Source: an uncultured Bacteroidales bacterium | Lineage (GTDB): Bacteria; Bacteroidota; Bacteroidia; Bacteroidales; UBA932 | Direction of reading: 5' to 3' | Assembly (NCBI GenBank): GCA_944326235.1 | Contig: CALVDH010000001.1 | Location: forward strand, 1-64,000 | DNA length: 64,000 nt | Part shown: in pieces, positions 59,355-64,000 of the stretch | Position numbering within the stretch: the first letter of the stretch is position 1 | Layout: each line of letters opens with the position of its first letter | The notes under the pieces: model-generated | What the model was told of the DNA's origin: nothing | Database searches by the model: none | Seen by the model: only the letters and a program-made list of their open reading frames with translations | Program-made: the position numbers and the translations under genes

Positions 59355-62039
59355 TTAAGGTTTCCACTGTCTCCATCCTTCAGCTATGCCGGGGCCGCTG
59401 AGGAGTTCTGGAGTCTGTTCCATGTTGTTGATCCATACAGAATTGGACTGGACATTGGTCTTCACCGACTGATAGAGGTCCTCCAGGGTGATGTCTCCGT
59501 AGGAGTCCTTGAGCTGCTTGAGCAGGAAGTAGGTGAACATACCGTGCTGTTTCTCCTGGTAGGGCATGGATCTCTGGGTGGCGGATGAGGCCGTCATCAC
59601 TACCAGATTGCCCTTGATGGGGGTCTCCTTGGGCTGGATGATGATACCGCGGCCGACTCCGCTGTAGCAGGCGTCGAGGAATACCATGGTCCTCTTGGCT
59701 CCGCTCTCGCTGAGGGTGGCGTACATGTCCTCCAGCTTGATGCCCTCTGCGGGGGATGTGGTGCTTACATCCACGGGAATCAGGTAACTGTCCTTGGACG
59801 TTCCGTCCACCTGGCCGTGTCCTGCATAGTAGACATAGATCTCGGCCTCGCCGGGATGCAGGTTGGCTATGCGGGCTATCTTGTTGATGTTGAAGTTCAT
59901 CTGGGAGTAGGTGGCGTTCTTGAGCAGGAGGATGTTGTTCTCGGGCACGCCCAGGATATTCTTGGCATACTCGCTGAATGTCTCGGCGTCGGATACCGCG
60001 AAGTCCACGTTGGGTTCATAGAGGGTCTGCTGCTTGAAGGAGTTGTAGTCCTCGTTGCCGATGATCAGGGCGTATTTGTTGTTGTCCGGATCCTTGATGC
60101 GGGTAAGGCCGGAGAGGAGCTCCGACTGGGACGCTGCAGGCTGAGCGGCTGCGGGAGCAGCAGCTGTTCCGGAGGCGGCCGTCTGAGTCTGAACCTGAGC
60201 CTGGTTCTGTGCCTGGGCTATGTACGAAGGCATGGCGAACTGAGTGGCTCCGCCTCCGAGGAGATTGACTGCAAGGTTCATCTTGCCTGTCTCGAACATC
60301 ATGTATTTGACGTCGGTATGCTTCTTGGTGAAGTCCGTGAGGGTGGCTACTATGGAGAGCTGTCCGGTTTCGGCCACCGATGTGTCCATGACGAAGGTCT
60401 GCTTGTATTCCTTGGTGTCACCGGGATTGATGTCTCCCAGGCGGATGACGGATGCCGAGGAGTTGACTCCGGCCGGCCACCTCATCGTTATGTTCACGTC
60501 CTTGGCTATGTCCGTGCCCTCGTTCACTACCGAGAACTCGATGACGGCGCTCTTGCCGGGACCCAGCACCGAGTGGTCGGGGGTATGGATCCAGTATGAG
60601 GCCAGCAGAGGCTTACACTGATTGATACCCATGGCGGGGAAGGTGAGGGAGGACTGGACGGCCAGGAGCTGGTTGTCGGCCAGGGCGGTGAAGTTGACCT
60701 GGATGTCGTCGGAGACGAGGTCCATATTGGCTTTTCCCTCGAATGTCACGGTGGTGGACTCACCGGGAGCGATGCGGGCCACGTTGTTCTTGTTGCTCTC
60801 GTAGGTGAACCACTCGGCCTGTCCGGCCTGTCCTGTGAGGGTGATGTTGATGTTGGAGACGGGATCCTTGCCGTAGTTCTTCAGCAGGACGTTCAGCTGG
60901 AACTTCTCTCCTGACTCCACCTGTTCGTTGTTGTTGACATCGACCAGGGTGACCTTCTCGATTCTGAGGTCGGGCCAGGTGTCGTTGGGACCGGAGGGAC
61001 GGATGATGCCCTGGCGGTCGCCGTATGCCACGTATGCTATGCCGTCATGGAAGTTGGATGCGTAGGAGAATATGGTGTCGATGGCGAGGCCTCCGGTCGG
61101 ATTGATGAATCCGTACTTGCCGCCCATGCACACCCATGCTTTCCCCTCGGAGAAACTTCCGGCTGCGGTGCAGTTGGCGGGGAGGTTGAGGGCCGTGCTG
61201 CCGTCGGGCTTGATGTACTTGAGGCGGCCGTTATTGGTCTTCACCAGGGCGAGGCCCTCGGAGAACTCGTTGACCTCGGTGTAGCTGGTGGGCAGAAGGT
61301 AGTAGCGGCCCTTCTCGTATTTGATGAAAAGGTATTTTTCGCCCTGCTTCAGGAATCCGCTGCCGTAGGTGCTGGAGAGGAAGGTGTTCTCGGATGTGAA
61401 GGGGAAGTCGAGCGCCGTCCTCTTGCCCTTGGCGTTGATGGAGAAGTGGCGGCCGTTGAGGGTCACGAAGGCGTTTTCTCCGAAGAAGTCGCTGGCCTGT
61501 TCGAAGATGGGCTCTATGACGAAGAAACCCTTGGTATCCACATATCCGTAGCGGGCATGTCCGCGGGTCATCTTCCTGACCCTGGCCAGGCCGTTGTGGT
61601 AGGAGTAGAATGTAAGGTCGGCGGGGAGGCTCTGCACCTTGCCGTTGGAATTGAGGTAGTACCAGTTCCTGTCGATGGCGGCTAGTGCTATGTTGTTGTC
61701 TGCGAAGGGTGCGATGGTGTCGTATATGCACTTGTACACTTCCTTGCCGGTGGGGGTGATGACTCCGTACTTGCCGTCCTTCCTGACGATGGCCAGGCCT
61801 TTGATGAAGTCTCCTGCCTCATCGTACTCGGCGGGTATTACGATATTGCCTTCTCTGTCCTCGTAGCCCCACTTGCCGGCTTCGTAGAAGGCCGCGAAGT
61901 TGTCGGAGTAGGGACGCTGGCTCTGTCCGTAGACTGTCCTCAGCCATTTGAACTGACGGGAGTCGGGGCCTGCGCCGTAGGCGGGGGCGCAGAGCATGAG
62001 CAGCGACATCAGGATGATGGTGTTTGTTACTCTTTTCAT
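59355..62039 (-). CDS. Secreted caspase-family protein with WG repeats and CARDB-like domains
   Basis: The 894-residue protein has a signal peptide (to about AYG). About six WG beta-repeats cover residues 45-340 (WGYEDREGNIVIPAEYDEAGD, KYGFINPTGG). Two CARDB/Ig-like domains span about 355-590 (NNNEQVESGEKFQLNVLLKN). A Gln/Ala/Ser linker leads to a C-terminal peptidase C14 domain (about 650-890), with the catalytic His741 in YYAGHGQ and Cys791 in LDACYSG. The domain order implies an exported, ligand-sensing caspase-type protease with expected Arg, Lys or Asp specificity. It follows the DUF4384-like gene by 46 bases. Confidence 0.88.
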   Translation of the reverse strand: MKRVTNTIILMSLLMLCAPAYGAGPDSRQFKWLRTVYGQSQRPYSDNFAAFYEAGKWGYEDREGNIVIPAEYDEAGDFIKGLAIVRKDGKYGVITPTGKEVYKCIYDTIAPFADNNIALAAIDRNWYYLNSNGKVQSLPADLTFYSYHNGLARVRKMTRGHARYGYVDTKGFFVIEPIFEQASDFFGENAFVTLNGRHFSINAKGKRTALDFPFTSENTFLSSTYGSGFLKQGEKYLFIKYEKGRYYLLPTSYTEVNEFSEGLALVKTNNGRLKYIKPDGSTALNLPANCTAAGSFSEGKAWVCMGGKYGFINPTGGLAIDTIFSYASNFHDGIAYVAYGDRQGIIRPSGPNDTWPDLRIEKVTLVDVNNNEQVESGEKFQLNVLLKNYGKDPVSNINITLTGQAGQAEWFTYESNKNNVARIAPGESTTVTFEGKANMDLVSDDIQVNFTALADNQLLAVQSSLTFPAMGINQCKPLLASYWIHTPDHSVLGPGKSAVIEFSVVNEGTDIAKDVNITMRWPAGVNSSASVIRLGDINPGDTKEYKQTFVMDTSVAETGQLSIVATLTDFTKKHTDVKYMMFETGKMNLAVNLLGGGATQFAMPSYIAQAQNQAQVQTQTAASGTAAAPAAAQPAASQSELLSGLTRIKDPDNNKYALIIGNEDYNSFKQQTLYEPNVDFAVSDAETFSEYAKNILGVPENNILLLKNATYSQMNFNINKIARIANLHPGEAEIYVYYAGHGQVDGTSKDSYLIPVDVSTTSPAEGIKLEDMYATLSESGAKRTMVFLDACYSGVGRGIIIQPKETPIKGNLVVMTASSATQRSMPYQEKQHGMFTYFLLKQLKDSYGDITLEDLYQSVKTNVQSNSVWINNMEQTPELLSGPGIAEGWRQWKP

Positions 62040-62085
62040 TAGTTATGATTTTATAGTTTATATTCAGGTGAAGGATGCCGTGGGA

Positions 62086-62889
62086 TTACTGTATGACGAT
62101 GGCCTCTCTCCATGCAGCCCTCTCGTCCGCGGGGATGGCGTAGATCCACTTGAGTACGGATTCGAAGGTGATGTTGCTTTCGATGAAGGGTATGTCCCTT
62201 TTGGTGGCGACCATGATGAGGTTGATGGTCTCGAACTTTTTGGACTTGTCCTGCTTTTCCATGATGTACTCCATGTTCTCGTTGGTAGGGAACTTGTAGT
62301 CGGCCTCCTTGTGGAAGAGTTTCTTGGCCTCGTACTGGTTGGGGTAGATTACCGAACCGCCGGTTTCGTCGAACCAGAACAGGTGCAGGTATGCGTCGTG
62401 TCCGTAGATTCTGGTGTTGAATGTCAGGACCTCGCCGTCTTTGTAGATGGTCTCCAGGCTGTTCACGTCCAGGACAAATGTCGGGTCGATCTCCCCGCCT
62501 CTCCTGACGTCGGCGTCTATCACGGCTATGGCGTAGCGCTTGCCGTCAATCACTTCCTCGGAGTACTGTACGTCGCGGATGTTGATGAATCCGTCCACCT
62601 GCAGGGTGGTCATGCGCGAGAGGACCTGGCTGAACTCGCTGCCGTCGTCCTGGCTGATCAGACCTGTGACGGTCCACAGCTTCTCGGGTACTCCTGCTTT
62701 GCGGAGGGCGTTGGTCTTGGCGTCCTGGAGGGCTTTCTGCTCAGCTTCCTCGAGGGTGATGTGGCGGGATATCTCGCATCTGCCGGTGATACCGCGCACA
62801 CGCTTGGTCTGGGACTGCGCATTGGCCTGGAACACAGAGCATGCAGTCACGAAAATCATTAAAACTGGGACGATTTTAAAGAATTTCAT
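62086..62889 (-). CDS. Secreted DUF4384-like protein, first gene of the caspase/LRR operon
   Basis: The protein has 267 residues: a signal peptide (IVPVLMIFVTACSVFQANA), then an LPP20-like helical segment with ITLEEAEQKALQDAKTNALRKAG (in parts). The C-terminal domain (VLTFNTRIYGHDAYLHLFWF and GSVIYPNQYEAKKLF) resembles DUF4384. DUF4384 domains often accompany caspase-like proteases. It is probably a periplasmic partner of the next gene. A promoter candidate lies directly upstream. Confidence 0.75.
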   Translation of the reverse strand: MKFFKIVPVLMIFVTACSVFQANAQSQTKRVRGITGRCEISRHITLEEAEQKALQDAKTNALRKAGVPEKLWTVTGLISQDDGSEFSQVLSRMTTLQVDGFINIRDVQYSEEVIDGKRYAIAVIDADVRRGGEIDPTFVLDVNSLETIYKDGEVLTFNTRIYGHDAYLHLFWFDETGGSVIYPNQYEAKKLFHKEADYKFPTNENMEYIMEKQDKSKKFETINLIMVATKRDIPFIESNITFESVLKWIYAIPADERAAWREAIVIQ

Positions 62890-62909
62890 AATTTGCCTAT
62901 AATAATCCG

Positions 62910-62943
62910 CAAAAATGGCAAATTTTTATGAGAAAATCAAAAA
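62910..62943 (-). promoter_or_regulatory. Candidate promoter of the caspase/LRR operon
   Basis: On the minus strand, TTTTTG (62943-62938), 20 bases, CATTTTTG (62917-62910), one mismatch from TAnnTTTG. Transcription would start about 15 bases before the DUF4384-like ATG. Confidence 0.4.
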
Positions 62944-62950
62944 TAGTCCA

Positions 62951-64000
62951 CTACAATTTTCCTATGGCTTTCAGGTACCTTGTGCAGGCCAGTCTGTAGT
63001 CCGCCACGGCCTCTATCCAGGAACTGCTGCACTGGCTCCACTGGGTCTGTGCCTCAAGCACGTTGACGAGGGTCTCCATGCCCAGCTCGTACTGGTCGCG
63101 GCATACTTTCAGGTTGGTTTCGGCGCTTTCGAGCGAGGTCCTGGCCATCTGCGCCTGCAGGGCCGCCTCGGTGACAGCATAACGGCATTTGGCCATCTCA
63201 AGTTCCATCAGACCCGAGAGCTGCTCCAGCTCCGTCACCGCCATCTCATGCTCCTTCTTGGCGGACTGCACCTTCAGCCAGCCCTCGCCCCATGCGAAGA
63301 TAGGCACCCTGAGCGTGGCCATGACGGTGAAGCCGGCCTGGTTCAGGAGCACCTCGTCCTGCAGCTTCAGCCCGTAGGTGTAACCGTAGCTGGCCATGAC
63401 TCCCAGCTGGGGCAGGAAGTCGGAGCGGACGAAATCCACGTTCCTGCGCTTCAGCTCGGCCTGCTGCTCCAGCAGAAGATAGTCGGGACGGTTCTCGATG
63501 GAGTCGGTTGCCCCGGAAAGCTCCATGTCCGGGATGAGCCCGGTGCTGTCCATGTCAAATCCGCTCTGGTCCACCTCGATCTCCGCGGTCAGCGGCAGCC
63601 CGAGGATGTGGCAGAGGTTCATCATTGCGAGCCTCTGTCCGTTCCGGGCCTTGGCCAGGGACAGTTCAGCGTTGTTGCGCTGCACCTCGACCTTGAGCAG
63701 GTCGGTGGAGGTGGCCATTCCCACGTCTATGGCGTTCTGTACGAAGTGGTACATGCTGTCTACAGTACCGCGGAAGCTCTCGGCTGTCTCCATCAGCCTG
63801 CATGTCTTGACATACAGCCAGTAGGCCTCGTCCACGGAGACGATGACCTCGGAGGCCTTGAGCCTGGAGTTGAGGTCGGCCATCTCAGTGCCGATATCGG
63901 CCATCCTGTAGCCCGAGATGATCTTGCCGCCCATGAACACCGGCTGCGTCACCGAGACTCCTGCGGTGAATGTGTTGGCCAGGTCCACGCTCAGGGTCAT
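62951..64000 (-). CDS. TolC-family outer-membrane efflux protein, 5' end beyond the window
   Basis: The visible 349 residues show TolC/OEP features: SVTQPVFMGGKIISGYRMA, two long heptad-rich helical regions, and the repeated ENRPDYLLLEQQAELKRRNV and GMETLVNVLEAQTQW. Full-length proteins have about 430-480 residues with a signal peptide, so roughly 80-130 residues lie outside; the ATG at the very edge is not the real start. It would form the outer-membrane channel of an RND or ABC efflux system. It ends 61 bases before the caspase operon on the same strand. Confidence 0.9.
   Translation of the reverse strand: MTLSVDLANTFTAGVSVTQPVFMGGKIISGYRMADIGTEMADLNSRLKASEVIVSVDEAYWLYVKTCRLMETAESFRGTVDSMYHFVQNAIDVGMATSTDLLKVEVQRNNAELSLAKARNGQRLAMMNLCHILGLPLTAEIEVDQSGFDMDSTGLIPDMELSGATDSIENRPDYLLLEQQAELKRRNVDFVRSDFLPQLGVMASYGYTYGLKLQDEVLLNQAGFTVMATLRVPIFAWGEGWLKVQSAKKEHEMAVTELEQLSGLMELEMAKCRYAVTEAALQAQMARTSLESAETNLKVCRDQYELGMETLVNVLEAQTQWSQCSSSWIEAVADYRLACTRYLKAIGKL

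Overview
This window reads as chromosomal DNA of a GC-rich member of the Bacteroidales. Many genes are preceded by the Bacteroidota-type promoter (TTG or TTTG, 18-22 bases, then TAnnTTTG) and few have a Shine-Dalgarno sequence. The proteins include typical families: DUF4831, BACON and fimbrillin-like lipoproteins, WG-repeat/caspase proteins, DUF3853-type excisionases and AAA/PD-(D/E)XK proteins. A Rikenellaceae/Alistipes-like or related gut lineage would fit, but I cannot fix the genus.

Layout. 1-2400: an AT-rich stretch, ispF, and an Abi-family HEPN gene with a structured leader RNA. The Abi segment is inserted between the convergent ispF and folP genes and is bounded by a perfect 42-bp repeat. 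2.4-9.8 kb: housekeeping genes (folP, rsmE, an acyltransferase, a small membrane protein, mutL, rhomboid, a membrane EEP phosphatase, a Sua5/YrdC enzyme). 9.86-10.0 kb: tRNA-Gln and tRNA-Met. 9.97-17.68 kb: a 7.7-kb integrative element in the tRNA-Met gene, with att duplication, paired arm-type repeats, integrase, excisionase, RepA-like ATPase, an iteron/cruciform region, a TerS-like small protein and two lipoproteins. It has no virion or conjugation genes, so a phage satellite or minimal IME is likely. 17.7-18.5 kb: a HEPN-MNT toxin-antitoxin pair between two copies of a terminator-like repeat, followed by an array of short palindromes. 19-30 kb: a secreted protein of unknown function, glutamine synthetase, and a GlcNAc-glycan cluster (GH31 remnant, GH84, GH20, MFS transporter, YCF48-like lipoprotein). 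Two paralogous short transcription units with sigma-54-type promoters lie here. 30-46.5 kb: nitroreductase, cyclophilin, patatin/beta-barrel protein, flippase, dut, murF, GT2, an [FeFe]-hydrogenase, a short LysR with a serine hydrolase, the rpsF-rpsR-rplI operon, pepD, a DUF4831 protein and an LpxL-like acyltransferase.

46.6-62.9 kb is the most unusual region. A tightly packed minus-strand operon encodes a DUF4384-like protein, a secreted caspase-fold protein (WG repeats, CARDB-like domains, C14 caspase), a small outer-membrane barrel, and three lipoproteins carrying BACON, fimbrillin-like and leucine-rich-repeat domains. In the opposite orientation, across an AAA/PD-(D/E)XK gene, lies a second LRR gene. 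It lacks the signal peptide and N-terminal domains and begins at a 23-nt block identical to the start of the LRR part of the complete gene. I read this as a possible silent adhesin cassette next to an expression locus. A TolC-family efflux gene runs off the right edge.
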